A DNA stretch of 64,000 nucleotides, taken from assembly GCA_020726505.1 (NCBI GenBank), contig JAHLEZ010000013.1, positions 1,984,001 to 2,048,000 on the forward strand, read 5' to 3'. Within the stretch, counting starts at the first letter, position 1; each line of letters begins with the position of its first letter. The notes beneath the pieces are model-generated. The model was not told the origin of the DNA, made no database searches, and was given only the letters and a program-made list of their open reading frames with translations. This document shows positions 1 through 12,716 of this stretch, piece after piece. Origin of the DNA: Leptodontidium sp. MPI-SDFR-AT-0119. Lineage: Eukaryota > Ascomycota > Leotiomycetes > Helotiales > Leptodontidiaceae. The translations under genes and the position numbers were made by a program.

Positions 1-2900
1 GTTGATGAGGGGAAACAAATAATAAGCAGAACATTGAAGTTACTTGCTTCGCCTTTTCGCGAAAAAAGAACAATCGCGGCTTGGCCAAAGCCTTTTAGAA
101 CTGTAATTCGGCTGCCACGGCTTCCAGAACGAGGCAAGCCAGCCCAGCAAAGGAGCATACTTCCAGACAAGTAAGTACCCATTTCAAAGTTCGAGGTGTG
201 GGCAAATAACGCTTGGTTGAGGTGATCAGGCGTCCAGCTTCGTTCGCATTTAACCAGACAACTCCAGAAATCAAATCCCACCTTGCATATAGTTTCCTTC
301 ACAGCCACGGCTTTGCTAACTCCCTCTATACTTATCGAACACCCAACTATCTAAACGACATACGAAGTATTATCGTAATTCTTAGATGAGATGTCGTTAT
401 CTCGGGTTCAGCTCAGAATCATCATCATCCTTCATTCTTCAAGAAAACTTAAGCTATCAATTATCCCCCTCGGCAACCCTCGGCATCACCCTCCCCCGCC
501 CCCTTTTTCCATCTCACCCCATCCCATCCCACTCGTGATCCCATCCATCCCCTGCCCGAGATCCAGATTCCTTGATTCCAGAATTCCAGATCCGCCCGCA
601 GCCCCACCCGCATAAACGAGCCCATCTCACGCAAATTTCCCGTAGCCCACGAGTCCGTTTGTCAAGCTATGCCTGATTGGGGTGTAGGTTCAGGTACGGT
701 ACGGGTTCTTGCTTGGCTGTTTACCTTTACCTAGGTAGGAGGGGAGGCTTGGAGGGTTTTTTTTGATGGGGTGGTGTTGGGTGTTTGCATGTTTGGTTTT
801 TGGGTGGGTTTGATTTGGAGGGAAGGGGGAGGAGGGTTGGAGATGGGATGGGATGGGGGTGATGGGATGATAGGTGAGAGGCCGAGTTGGAATGACTCGG
901 TGCAGAGACGGTGTAGACTGTTTATGACGTTCATTGAAGCCGAGGTGACAATGGAGGGAAGCGGTTATTGCGGTGTAAGATGACGAGGAAGCATAGAAAG
1001 AGACGGTGAAGCCTGATTTTTGACCAACTCGTGAAGGGGTCATATTATATTTGATGTTCGGGAGGAAGGTCAAGATCAGAAGGCTGGGTACCTAGGTACT
1101 TACCGTACGGGAAGGTATCTTTCTTGTAGCTTGGGAATTTAAGTTCAGCCTCGGTTCCTGTACGACACCTTCCTTGAAGAAGAAACGGAAACCTCTACAT
1201 CCCGTCCCATGCTAACTAACATAAATTACACTCATAAACAAACGCACCAGGCCCGAAAGATAGGACTCACAAACCACATCCATATTGTAGAATCAATCCA
1301 ACCCTTGGTAGATTACGAAAAAGAGAAAACCTTAAAATAGAAGAACGGATTTTCAAGCCTCAGTTGCCAGGATATCCATTAAGATGTTTCTTGGTTTGGT
1401 AAGATGTGGAGTGAAGTGGATGAGATCCTGGGCATCTGATTGGTCCTTGAACACTTGCAGATTTGACTGCAACTGCATGCATGTGCTTGGGCATGGGCTT
1501 GGGGTTCTGGGGTGTGAACGCCAGCCAACAACGCCTCATCTCCGGTGTCAATGCCGCTGCTTCGGTTTGCGCCGTGAGGGTGGGAGATGGGATGGGATGA
1601 GCTGCCATTGCTTTTTTTGTCACTTCACTTCGAAGGATGGGGAAGGTTGTTTATTTATTTGTGTTGCCCGAGGGAGATGGGGAATGTACTGTACCGTATT
1701 AAATGCACTTTTCGTTTAGATGGATTTTGTTGTTTTGCCTTGAGGGGATATTTGAGTTCAAATTTTCCAAGTAAGGACCGTTATGATTATGACTTGAATT
1801 TGATTTGATTTGATCTCCAACCGAGAAAATCCCCAATTCAAGGAATACTCGGGAATTCGGAAATATTATTTATGCGCTGCTTCTTGACTGGAGGAGATTT
1901 GTTTCTTTCTCTTTCAATCGTTCGGTATATCAGCGACCGTTATTACTTAATGTACTTACTCGGCTTTATGGCTGCCTGATGATGATGCTGATGCTGATGA
2001 TGGCTGTTTGACAGGCCGCGTTTCAGGTTTATCCCTGTGGAGATACATGGACGATTGGTTGTGGGGTCGTGTTTTTTGTGGATGGGATGGGTGGATGGGC
2101 GGTATGCCACGTCAATGCAAGTAAACAAAGTTTTATGCCTTTGAAGTCGAGGCGCGGGTGTTGACGCGACGGTTGTGATGTGATATGATGTGGTTGGTTA
2201 GTGGTGGAGGGAGAGGATAGGATGGGAGGAGGTGCATGCAAGGTTGTTTCTGGGACTGTGATGCATGCTTCGGGTTGGGTACCGTTGAGTTGGGATGGGA
2301 TGGATGGGTGGGATACGGCAGTTGGTGGTGATGCTATGAGCTTGACGAATATGGGAGGGAAGAGCGTGTTGAAGGGATGAGGGACGGAGAGAGTAATATG
2401 TGAACAAAAGCATGAATGAACGACCTCCTTCTTGACTTTCTATTCCCCCTTTTTGAAAAAAAGTCTGATGCAATACTGTACCTCCATCCCTTTCCGTCCT
2501 CTCTGGTTGTTGTTTGGATCGATCTTCCCGAAATAATTTCCACTGGATTCTCCAATTCGCATTCCCTCGCCTCGTTGGTGTTGATAATCGATATCGAATT
2601 CGTACGGCCGAGGACGAGATCTTGATTTGGAAGAGAGAGGATTGCGGCTTCATCTTATACCTGGCAGAAGTGATCAATCAGGGCGGGAGTCCAATTCGAG
2701 AGGGAGGGAGATATCAATATATCTATCCATCTAATCCAGTCGTCAACCAGGTCACGATCCCTACCTAAAGCCTCATCTCATCTCATCCCGTACCACATAC
2801 CTCCGTACTAGACCATCCATACCTCCCGAAATCAGGCAATTTGGATCCTGTCAACTTCAAGTCAACACACACCTACCGGATATCTCCATATCTGGCTTCT
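1..2900. other. Non-coding, low-complexity intergenic region
   Basis: I see no supportable gene. Open frames here are short, biased to proline, serine or histidine, lack recognisable domains and have no consistent splice partners. The DNA has long strand-asymmetric stretches: C-rich near 475-560, and G/T-rich with GGGATGGGATG-like runs near 820-870, 1585-1600, 2080-2110 and 2290-2320. It may hold distal promoter or untranslated sequence of the kinase gene downstream. Confidence 0.5.
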
Positions 2901-4406
2901 AAGGGAACGCCCAGCTGGATATTTCGCATCGTACAGAGTTCAGCTGCACTGCACTGCACTCGCTCACTTTATCCCAATCCAGCCTCACATACCCTCATCC
3001 TCACATCACCCTCGTCATCATCAGCCCAATCTCTGCTAATATCAGACGCCACGACCTGCTCTACACTTGGCGTCGCAGATACAAACAGCCGCGCTCGTCA
3101 CGTCAATCGCGACAATACTACGCTGAATTGCATTGTATTGCATTGCTTTGCTTTGCTCAGCCAATCATAGTAAGTCCAAGCGGATATCTATCCATCAGCC
3201 CTCAATTGTTCAGTCCAGTCCTGTCCTGCCTCATCCAATCCCATCCAATCCTATACTACACTGCACTGCACTGCATTGAACCTTCCTTCACCACCAGGGC
3301 TTTGAGCTTTGTTGTTGTTCTGTTCTGTGTCTGCATATTCCAAGCCCTCACATGCCCAGCCCAGGCTCGCTCACTCACTCACTCGCTCACTCACTCACGC
3401 TTTCCCCTTCTCCCCCCCTATTGCAGGATCTCAAACCTCGCTAAAGCCAAAAGGAAATTACCAGGCCAGGACTGCACTGCACCAACCACCTGCACTGCAC
3501 CGCACGCACCACAGCACAAGCAAGGACTTCGCTGCACAAGCCAGGAGAAGGGGAATCAGAAGCAGAAGCAAGCAGACAGACAGACAGACAGACAGACCAG
3601 AGAACAAGACCAAGGAAGAAATACGCTTTTTGACTGGACAACAAGATCTGAGTACGAAGACCAGAGCAGACCAGAGCAGACCAGAGCAGAGAGGCTGAAC
3701 ATCCACCTTACCTTACCTAACCACTCACTCTATCCTCCCTAACACCTACAGTACAATCTCACGTATCAACATTACATTACCTCTGAGGTTGTTTGTTAGG
3801 CATTAATCTCGATTCTACTCCCGTACCAAAACAGGTCCATCCATCTCAGGCCCCCTTCCCCTACCACTTGACGCCAGGCCAACTACAGAAAAGACTCGGT
3901 ACTCGTTACTTGCGCAGACCTGCGCTGCTTGCACTGCACTGACTACACTGCATTGCACCGGTCCCCGTTCACCGTGTTGTGTTATTTTTTTTGGCCGACC
4001 CAACCCAAGCCAGCCCCAAACTGCCCTGCCCTGCCCTGCCCTCCCCTGCCCTGCCGACCGGCTGCGACTTGACCTCATCAACAAACCCACCCGCCTCTCC
4101 TCTCCTCTCCTCCTACACCCACCATCTCCTCCACCACCACCCTATTCTATCAGGGCTCCAGCTGCTGCTGTCAAGAGACCTCGCCCTCAGCACCACAACA
4201 ATGGTAGCTGGCCTGTCTCATTGGCGATAGAGGCGACACATTCGCTATCACAAGCACGAGCAACGCACCGTGGAAAACCGGATTGGACCTCCTTTTCCTG
4301 CTGAGTCTGCCAGGCCAAATCAAATCCCAGATCCACCAGCAAAGACAAAAAAAAAAAAGGTGATCGAGACATCACCACCTACAATCCCGTGCGCACCGAG
4401 GGAGAC
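2901..4406 (+). promoter_or_regulatory. Repeat-rich probable promoter and 5' leader of the Kin4-type kinase
   Basis: This 1.5-kb stretch before the kinase start is packed with short tandem repeats on the sense strand: CTGCACTGCA runs near 2945, 3260, 3475 and 3930, CACT/CTCA runs at about 3370-3398, an AGAC run at about 3573-3598, CAGAGCAGAC repeats at about 3660-3690 and CCCTG repeats at 4021-4053. A ten-codon upstream frame (ATG at 4201, stop at 4228-4230) lies about 180 bp before the kinase ATG and could affect translation if it is in the mRNA. Pyrimidine-rich leaders are common for fungal regulatory kinases. The transcript start cannot be placed from sequence. Confidence 0.4.
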
Positions 4407-7400
4407 ATGTCTTCAGCCGCTCTCCAAGCTGCACCACATCAGCCAACATCAGTCGGATCGCATTCTCCAGTCGCTGCGACCTCCAGCAGACCATACACCG
4501 CAGGCTCGTCTCAATCTCGAGACGGCTACTACAGTCAACCCCAGACGAACGCGTCTCCCTCCTCTACCCGTCGACCCTCCAGACGACCCAGCGGCAATGG
4601 CGCATCTGCGAACAATTCTACATCACAGCAGCACTATTCACCTTCTGGGAGCAACCCAAACCCGGCTTCAATGACCTCCAGGGGTTCGTCGTCAAATAAC
4701 CCTTCCTCTGCTGAGGCGACCGCTCCCTCTGGATACCCGACCATGTCCCCAGGTGATCACCAGCGCGGTGTTCCGCCAGTTGTCTCAGCCCGAACCTCAT
4801 CTAATCGGTCGGCAGCACAAGCAGCTGCTACCACCGCAGATCGGACAAGACGAACTGCGTATGCGAACGAATCCTCGAATTCACCTCGACAAGCTACAAC
4901 GGGTGATGGCCAGGAGCGGGTGGACAGGCAAAGGAGTAATGGGAATACACAAGTGAATGGTGAGGATCCAGCTGTGGCAGCCGCTAATGCTGCTACGAGG
5001 AGACGGAGAGCTCAGCAATCTCCTCCAGAGAGTATACCACACCGACCGAGCGGGAGTAGGGAACCAAGAACCTCCCAATCCGCGACCGCTGTTCAGCGAC
5101 AGGCCATGGCAGCTGCTGCTGCACAATCGCCCAGTGGGCCTTCAAGGGAAGCCAGCGCAGTCTTGAGCCGAGTCATTATCAGCAAACCCGAAGTAGATAT
5201 AGATCGGGAACGAGAACGCATGGCAGAGGCAATCCCATCTTCTCCTGGAACCACGCATTCTACACCTGGGGGCCTGAGTGTTGTTGGAAGTGAGGGCGTC
5301 GATGATCAAGCCCGAGGGCCTCGAAGTCGACATGACCACAGCGCAAGCAAGAAGGAGAAGAATACCAAATTCGGTGACTACTACCTGGGCAATACCCTGG
5401 GAGAAGGAGAATTCGGCAAAGTCAAGATGGGTTGGAAGCAAGAAGGAGGTGTCCAGGTATGTTGATTGGCAGGCGTATTAGAAAATTTGCTAACGTGTCC
5501 AGGTTGCGATCAAGCTCATACGCCGGGAGAATGTTGGAACGAATCCTACAAGGCTTGCAAAGATCTATCGAGAAATCGCTATCCTTCGAGAAATATCCCA
5601 CCCCAACATTGTTCGATTACATGAGATGGTTGAGACGGAAAAGCAGATTGGTATAATTCTCGAGTATGCTTCAGGGGGAGAGCTTTTCGACTATATCCTG
5701 AATCATCGATACCTGAAGGACAATGCTGCTCGACGGCTGTTCGCACAACTGGTTTCTGGAGTTGGATATCTGCACAAGAAGGGCATTGTCCACCGAGATC
5801 TGAAGTTGGAGAATTTACTCCTGGACAGAAACCGTAACATCATCATCACCGACTTTGGTTTTGCCAACACCTTTAATCCAGATGATGAATTGGGGGATGA
5901 CATCGAGTACAACTTGGCAAGCAGAGACTATGTCAAGAGAATGGAATTGGATAAGGTTCTTCCAGGTGGGCATCGACGAGGAGATCTGATGCAGACCAGT
6001 TGTGGAAGTCCCTGCTACGCAGCTCCGGAACTTGTTGTCAGTGATTCACTATACACTGGTCGCAAGGTTGACGTCTGGAGTTGCGGAGTGATCTTGGTAC
6101 GTTCTGAATGCTGTTGGTGGTGAGGTCTTGCTAACAATCTACAGTACGCAATGCTTGCAGGTTACCTCCCATTTGACGACGATCCAGCCAACCCCGAAGG
6201 GGACAACATCAACCTCCTCTATAAATACATCGTTTCGACCCCTCTTACCTTCCCCGAATATGTCACACCACACGCCCGAGACCTCCTCCGCCGTATACTT
6301 GTACCTGATCCAAGAAAGAGAGCAGACCTGTTCGAAGTTGCGAGACATAGTTGGCTGAGCGAGTATTCTCATGTTGTAGGCTTCATCACCAGCACTACAA
6401 CAACCACAGACCAGATTGGAACAACCACCGTTGGAAGTGATGATCAGCAGGATGCACCATTACTCAACAGAAGCGCATCTGTTAGAGAGCCATCGAAGAC
6501 GCAGAAGTCGCCTGCTGCGGTTGGAGACCTCTCGAGGAAACACGGAAATGTGGACCCAGATGGACCAGAGGCACACCCAAAACCCTCCAAGGACAACAAG
6601 AGAAGAACCGTCCAGGTCGAATATGTGGCACCCAAGTCGCAAACCCAACGTGGCGAGCCATCTGCCGCTGCTGCGCCATCCGTTTCGAGGACAAGAGCGC
6701 GTGCTGGAAGTTCAGGGCCTGTGGAGGTACAGCCAATACAGCAGACGAGGCGAGCCGTTTCCACCGAGAAGCCCTTACCGCAGGATCCTCCTTCCAGGGA
6801 GCAATATGCAAACCAAGGCAGACGGGGATCGAATTCATCTCGTCCGCAAGGCATGCCTCCCCCATCTCGACCTGATCGACAGCCCCCTCGGTCTGCTTCC
6901 GATGCTAATTATCTCGCAGCTCATGCGGCACCTCCAGTTTCCATTGCAAGACCAAATACAGGTGGCTCAATGACCTCTTCAGGTAGCAGGCCTGGATCAT
7001 TGGCACTACGTGACCGTGGATCCTACAGTCAACCAGCTGCTCCAACCGTTGCAGGAACGAATGCTCAAGGTCGTATGTCTCAGCCGAAGAACACCAAGCA
7101 CTACAATATCTCTGCGCCGATGATGGATGGGGATCAAGCCTTTGGAAGACCGAGTGCTAACCAGATACCAGCCAAATTTGCCAAGGTGGCAGGCTTAAAT
7201 GAGGGTTCAGTTACTTCACAGGATTCCAAGGGACACAAGAGATCGAATACCATCGGGGGTATCTTCAGCAGAACGAACTCGATATTCGGAGGAAAGCGAG
7301 ACCAGGACAAATCCGAGAAGCCAAAGAAATCATATCCACCTGTGAGCATGTCTGGCGCCGTGGGACAAGGACAACAAGATACTCCTAGACAATCGATGGA

Positions 7401-8151
7401 CTCTCGACGTTCGATATCTTTCGGATTCGGGAAGAAGAGGAGTGGTAGCATCACTGGGTCGCAGACGACAACTCTGCAGGATAAACCAAGACGATTCTCG
7501 CTTCTCCCAGCTTCTTTCTCGTTGAAGGCAATCGGTATCGGCAAGGAATACGGTACCCCTGGTGCTCCTCCTGATGATCAATACGACGATCGTCCAGACA
7601 GCCATGCAAACTACATCGACCCTCCCCAGACGAGCAGGACTGCCGATAGCCGGAATATTTCTGGCGCCACAGCTATCCCGTACACTTCAGATGGAGCCTA
7701 CGATCGTGGTGATAGCCCAATGGACCGCAGAGGAACAAGCACATCCAGTCCAGTCCAAAAGAGATACACTTCACAAGGAGTTTCTGATCCCAGGACCGGC
7801 GCCCCTCCACAATTTCTCCCACCGATGAACTTCCGCCAAGGTGAATCCGCACTCAACACCGAATCTGAATCCTCCCTCAACGAAACCGTCCAACGCAGAG
7901 GTGTTTATCCACCAGGCTTCAACTCATACGATGATGGAGCAGGGAGGAGACAAACACCACAATCATCTCAAGGACAAGGCAGAGCAGCACGAGGTGTGCT
8001 CCAAAAGAACAACCGTAAATTTGCCGATGCATACGAGCAGGAGCAAAACAACGGATATGGACCTACACACTCCGATCATGCCGGCAGCAGTGGTGCAGCG
8101 AGGAAGGTCATGGATTTCTTCCGGAGAAGAGGGAGAGATCGTGGGCAATAA
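4407..8151 (+). CDS. kin4: Kin4-like serine/threonine protein kinase
   Basis: Three exons (4407-5456, 5503-6096, 6145-8151) join in phase 0 to give about 1216 residues. Residues 1-320 are Ser/Pro/Gln-rich and look disordered. The kinase domain spans about 325-620, with glycine loop GEGEFG, VAIK lysine (about 354), HRDLKLEN (about 447) and DFG (about 467). A roughly 40-residue insert precedes the activation segment TSCGSPCYAAPE. The C-terminal 600 residues are low-complexity with basic patches and end in RRRGRDRGQ. The acidic insert and the ILVPDPRKR region match the Kin4/Frk1 family; yeast Kin4 acts in the spindle position checkpoint. The role here is inferred from family only. The first ATG of the frame was chosen; an in-frame GTG lies 18 bp upstream. 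A related Snf1/Nim1-group kinase is the main alternative. Confidence 0.85.
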
Positions 8152-8962
8152 TTCCTGGATCAGCAGAAAGATCACGACTATTGATACCTCGATTCTGAAC
8201 TGGAGATGTGATGGCATTTGTCAGGAGTTTACCGTCTAAGCGGTTATTGGATCAATTGCTTGCATTGGGGGACCTTGACGTTCAGTATCCTTTTCAAACC
8301 CTTCTCGGAGAATTGTGGGGTGGAAGTTTAATGGAATTGGCTTGGCTTGGCTCTGGTCAGCTGGATGGAAGTTGGGATGGAATAATCGCCTAGCTTCGAC
8401 TGTTTGTGTTTACATTTACTTTGTTTTTTGGAGACTGCAGGAGGGGAGAGGCCATGTGATGGCTTCTTTCTTATTTTGGTTTGGGTGTGGAGACAGACGG
8501 AGGGGACCTCATTTGCTCTTTTTCCCCCTCTCCATCTCCCCGTGTGGTGTGTTCCGAGTTCCGTTTTTTTGGGGAGTTGGGCCTGGTGTTTTTAACAGGT
8601 TCTCTTTTACCTGTCTGGTGTTGGCTGGTGTAATTGAAATGCAAAACAAACAAACTCGTCGTACTTTTTTGGGGGAGGGGGCGGGGAAGGGGGGGATTTA
8701 TCGATGCTCTCTTTGTTTTCTTTTCTCTCTCTCTTACTGGCATAGGATGGATGGGTGGATGGATGGATGTTGGGGAGATGGGTGGATTGTGAAGGATGAA
8801 TTGAGTGAAGTGTGGAGTGAAGTGGAGTGGTATAAAGAATGAGAAGAATGAAAGATAGATATCGAGAGAGGGGTGGATTTGTATTTCTTGGTTTTGAGTG
8901 GAAGTAGGGAGGGAGGCAGAGAGAAAGCAAGTATATTGAGGAAAGGGCTGCGTGGAGAGAGC

Positions 8963-8989
8963 GAGAGAGAGAGAGAGAGAGAGAGAGAG
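8963..8989. repeat. (GA)n microsatellite
   Basis: An almost perfect GA dinucleotide run of about 27 bp in the kinase 3' flank. It is probably length-variable between strains. Confidence 0.85.
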
Positions 8990-9400
8990 GCGTGGATGGA
9001 TGGATAGGGAGAGGAAAGTGAGGATAGCGCAGCGCGTAGTTAAGTGAAGTGAAGTGAGGTGAAGCAGAGCGAAGATATTGTAATAAATCATACTTTTTTT
9101 GTTTCTAACTCTGCTGCCCAAATGTGCCCTGCAGGCCTGGACTGGAGAGATTCGTGATTTTTTTTTTTTTAACTTTACTTGATGTGGCTTGGCTTACATT
9201 GGGGGAGGTATTCGATTAGATTAGATGAAGTGGCGAGGGGAGGGGTGGGGTGAGGTGAGGTTGATGCTGGATGGTAAAGGTCATAAGCTGTATGTTGCTC
9301 TTGGTTTCTTGTTAGTTGGGAAGGACTTGGGAGTTAGGAGTTGGGAGTTGGGGTATTAGTTCTTAAGTGGTGCAGTGGGAGTTGAATGTGTTTACTTTCT

Positions 9401-9426
9401 GTTGTTGTTGTTGTTGTTGTTGTTGT
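9401..9426. repeat. (GTT)n microsatellite
   Basis: A perfect trinucleotide run of about eight GTT units in non-coding DNA. Confidence 0.85.
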
Positions 9427-10212
9427 CAGGTTGGCTATTTTGGTTGTCATTTTGTAGGTTTCGTTATTTGTTAATGTGGACTTTAGGGAGAAAGGGGTCG
9501 TATCACTCTTTGGTTCTCGTCTTGCTTTTGGAACAGATGTTGAATCGAGATTCGGAATTGTTTTCGTTTATTCATGCTTTTATAATACATTGATGTGTTC
9601 TTAAAAACTCAAAGTTAGTCGGTTATAGCTAGATTAGAACCTTACTTTCCTCGTGGTCGGACTGCTGGTTGTAGGGCTTTTAGATGTAGAATGCTACGCT
9701 ATGCCTCTTTTGGCCGGAATTAGACTGGATGTAAGTGGGGAATCGATAAATTTGGCATGTACTTTGGGGTTCGCGATGTACCTACCAGCCGATAAACATC
9801 TCTCGTTGTCGGGGTTTAGATACGAGTCAGGTTCGGAAAGATATGGCCAAAGGATTTATTTGATGCGGCTTGTACAATGGGGAGGCGATAAGGTGGGCTT
9901 TCGCTCGACTTTTGCTCTTTTTGGATTGCAGCGGGGAGTTTTTGTTGATAGGAGCTCGCTTAGAAAGCTAAACTCTGGAAGGGTATGGAGTCGTCTAATC
10001 ATTTGAACCAAAATCAGCTGTACATTTATCGGCGAGCTGCCAATTCAGATTTTAATGACCTACACAGCAGTTAGTTCATACCCCGAGAAGAGTGCGGAAG
10101 ATTATGTAGATAAAGATGCAAGATTTCAAAGAAAGTGGTAAATATTAAGATGTTCCAGCTAACATATCCAGATACCGCCCCCCTTCGCTATCCCATTACC
10201 CACATCGCCATC

Positions 10213-11003
10213 CTATAACTTCCTCGCCTCCCTCCCCCAAACCCACCGGGCCCTCTTCTTCAACTCCTCAATTGATAGGCCCGGGATGCGGATACTCTGC
10301 AAATCGGTAGCTGCCACATAATCCTCTGCCTTCTTGATCACGTCCGTCTGCGCAGTAGCATAAAAACCCGTATTATCCTCATACTCGAAAACCGCCGTGA
10401 ACTTCCCCGTCGACAAGAGCTTCTCGTCGCCCGAGAGGCCGAGGGCTTGGAAGTCGATTCCGGGTGGTGCAGCTGTCCACGCGTGCGGAACGCCAGCTGC
10501 AGCGATGACCATACTGTTCGGTGGTACGACAAAGAGCTTTCCGGCTTGCTCGGTCACTGCTACGCCTCCTATGACGGTTATTCGCTCGGCGACGAGACGT
10601 TGACCTTTTCCGTGTTTCTTGGCTGCGAGGTGGACGTGTCGTGGCATGCGGACGGTGGTGTTGAACTCGACTATGCCCATTGAGCCAGACCACTGTGACA
10701 ATACAATCGTCAGTCGATTGTTTTTGTTTTGGCTGAGAAGGACGAGATACGGAGAGAAGAGCGAAGAATACTTACACTTGGGGTCATCGGGTCAACCGTA
10801 TGTCCTGGATTCAAGATGCGAAGTGTAGCCGGGATATTCAGTTCTGGGGGATATGCATCTCGGACGAAACTTCCACTGCCGTGGATTATTCTGGTGCCGC
10901 TGGGTAGGAGGAAGCCGTATTCGAACGTAGTTGCATTTTGACACTGAACGCTGGAAAATAGAGCTGTGATGGCAGCGAACTTGAGGAGTTGGTGAATTGA
11001 CAT
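10213..11003 (-). CDS. Secreted cupin-fold protein
   Basis: Two exons (11003-10776 and 10692-10213) with an 83-bp GTAAGT...CAG intron give 235 residues. The N-terminus is a signal peptide: a basic start, a hydrophobic run to about residue 18, then SVQCQN. Exon 2 carries a cupin-like pattern: PRHVH (HxH), a downstream Glu in AERITVIGG and a later histidine in GVPHAW, spaced as in metal-binding cupins. Such proteins bind a metal in a small beta-barrel and may act on small molecules or storage ligands; the substrate is unknown. The gene stands alone, followed on the same strand by a HET gene about 330 bp upstream. The exon phases and signal peptide make the model convincing; the cupin assignment is by motif only. 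Confidence 0.7.
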
Positions 11004-11336
11004 CTTCTTTTTCTTTGCCGAATCGATTGGGGGAGCTGCTCGAAGACGGTGTACATATACTTAGTGTGGCCATGACATGCCTTGATATAAGACACCGAAT
11101 AAGAAACTCGGTGCAGGATTCGAGTGGTACTTTTGCTCACTTGATTTATGACTTCGCAAGCATGGACTTTTCGCTAACGCCATATTGACCAAGTGAGCTG
11201 AAAATCTATGCAACACTGCGTACCACAAAAGCCCAGAATTAATGAGCCTAGTCTTAGGGCTGTGGTACACTCCATGCCAGTGTACAGTACGCCCATCTTC
11301 AGCTGAGATTCGCAGGTCTCGAGTGTGTATCCAAGT
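11004..11336. other. Intergenic region upstream of the cupin gene
   Basis: About 330 bp between the end of the HET-domain gene and the start of the cupin gene. It presumably holds the cupin promoter; no further feature seen. Confidence 0.5.
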
Positions 11337-12716
11337 TCAGTGGAACTTGCTAAAAGATCTATGTTTCACAAACATATTATTCCTGACTATTTCCATCCCA
11401 AACATCCTGCTCTGTACAAGCTGCCCATCCTGTATGAACGTGACGACACTGCTATCATGACGCCGCCACAGCTCCTGTTCTTCCTCAGGAGAACCGAATG
11501 GAGGCCAAAGTGGCCCATCAGTAGCCTCGATTGCTGCAATGATCCGATGTGCATCGTTCGCACACTCCAGATACTCGATATACGAATCAGCCCTTAGCTT
11601 TGAGCTGAAGGAGGCTGAGCGAAAAGACCGGTGCTCGGATTCGTCATGAGCTATCACAGAGAGGGCTAAATCGATAGTTGACAGGCTATAGTCTACCGGT
11701 ATACTGTCTCGGCAACACTGAGGACTTATACCTAGAAGGCCGAAGATCCTGTCTCTAACATCAGCGCATTTCGCCTCACCGTACATCAAAAACTGGTTCG
11801 CTAGGGTGGTGGACGTCTCTGCTCGCCCGTCGGGGTTTCCATATATTCCAGAATGTACAAGGAGCGGTATAGGAACTCTTCGCTGATATATAAGGACCGG
11901 TATAATAGCGTGAGACGAGTGAATTAGCCTGCCAGATGAAGTACGCGGGCGGTGGAAAATCCGGTATAGGCTCTCCCATTCCAGCTCAACGTTTCCACAT
12001 CTAAGGACAAGAGTCCGGGCCAGGATCAGCTCTTGAAGGATCCAAAGTCTGCTCCAGTAGCTCCGATGACAAATATTGTCCCATGCTTCCCAGCCACGAC
12101 GATGTTCGTCCTCACTCATCCACTTGGAGCCACTCCCATGTAGCAGATTTACGGGGACGCTCCATCTGGCCGCTGCTGTACTCGGCCAAGAATCTACCCT
12201 CGGAACATAGTGAGGGAGAAAGGCCTGTGTTTCATCCTTGACGAGGTCATTGAGATGCGATTCCTCGGCTAACATGTCTATAAAGCTTGCAACCCGCGTG
12301 AAGTCTTCCTGACCATCCTTTCCAAGCCATACAACAACCCTCGATGCGCGAGAATAGACTTGTGCCATTAACCCGACTTGGTGATTTCTTTCCCCTTTGT
12401 CACTTTGATCAATGCATATGGCGTCGATCCAAAGTACTCTCTCGACTTCGTCATGTCTCAGATAAGTCAGCGCTGGCCAGAGGTTTTCTCGCACAGAGAA
12501 TTCCTTCCCGTTGAGCAAGATGGACCGGCTGATGTTGGTTTCTCCCCATTCGTATGAAAGTGCCTCGTACTTCAAGTTGTCGGCATCAAGGTCGACAATG
12601 CAGAGTCGGCATATTATGTTGTTGTTTCTTGAGCGAGGCTGTAGATGAATGAGGCGGATTTTGCTCGACGACTTGTCGAGAGGGGGATAGATATGAGATC
12701 GTGAGGAGTCAACCAT
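11337..12716 (-). CDS. HET-domain (heterokaryon incompatibility) protein
   Basis: Single-exon frame of 459 residues from ATG 12716. The N-terminal third holds the HET domain signatures: YEALSYEWGE (about 51-60), a central LRHDEVERVLWIDAICIDQ block and the following QVGLMAQVYSRASRVVVWLG. HET domains occur in filamentous ascomycetes and in known cases trigger cell death after fusion of unlike strains; some belong to other NLR-like defence systems. Nothing in the C-terminal part (about 200-459) is recognised; no NACHT, ankyrin or WD repeats are visible. It is shorter than many HET proteins of 600-800 residues, so loss of a C-terminal part is possible, but the frame ends cleanly and I see no downstream remnant. 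Confidence 0.88.
   Translation of the reverse strand: MVDSSRSHIYPPLDKSSSKIRLIHLQPRSRNNNIICRLCIVDLDADNLKYEALSYEWGETNISRSILLNGKEFSVRENLWPALTYLRHDEVERVLWIDAICIDQSDKGERNHQVGLMAQVYSRASRVVVWLGKDGQEDFTRVASFIDMLAEESHLNDLVKDETQAFLPHYVPRVDSWPSTAAARWSVPVNLLHGSGSKWMSEDEHRRGWEAWDNICHRSYWSRLWILQELILARTLVLRCGNVELEWESLYRIFHRPRTSSGRLIHSSHAIIPVLIYQRRVPIPLLVHSGIYGNPDGRAETSTTLANQFLMYGEAKCADVRDRIFGLLGISPQCCRDSIPVDYSLSTIDLALSVIAHDESEHRSFRSASFSSKLRADSYIEYLECANDAHRIIAAIEATDGPLWPPFGSPEEEQELWRRHDSSVVTFIQDGQLVQSRMFGMEIVRNNMFVKHRSFSKFH

Larger units (their letters stand above)
8152..10212. other. Intergenic region with microsatellites
   Basis: About 2 kb between the kinase and the minus-strand cupin gene. It contains T-rich and G-rich runs, a GGAT repeat at about 8748-8770, a GA repeat at about 8963-8989 and a GTT repeat at about 9401-9426. 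The first part is probably kinase 3' untranslated sequence. A 117-codon frame at 9653-10006 starts with GTG and has no domain; I do not call it. Confidence 0.5.

Noticed and set aside
690..1073. Minus-strand 127-codon frame
   Set aside because: His/Pro/Ser-rich translation of a G/T-biased stretch; no domain and no coding signature.
3128..3742. 204-codon frame in the kinase leader
   Set aside because: Its length comes from translating short tandem repeats; overlapping frames on the other strand are equally long and none has a domain.
9653..10006. 117-codon frame on the plus strand
   Set aside because: Starts with GTG, has no recognisable domain or splice partner, and lies in the low-complexity flank of the kinase gene.
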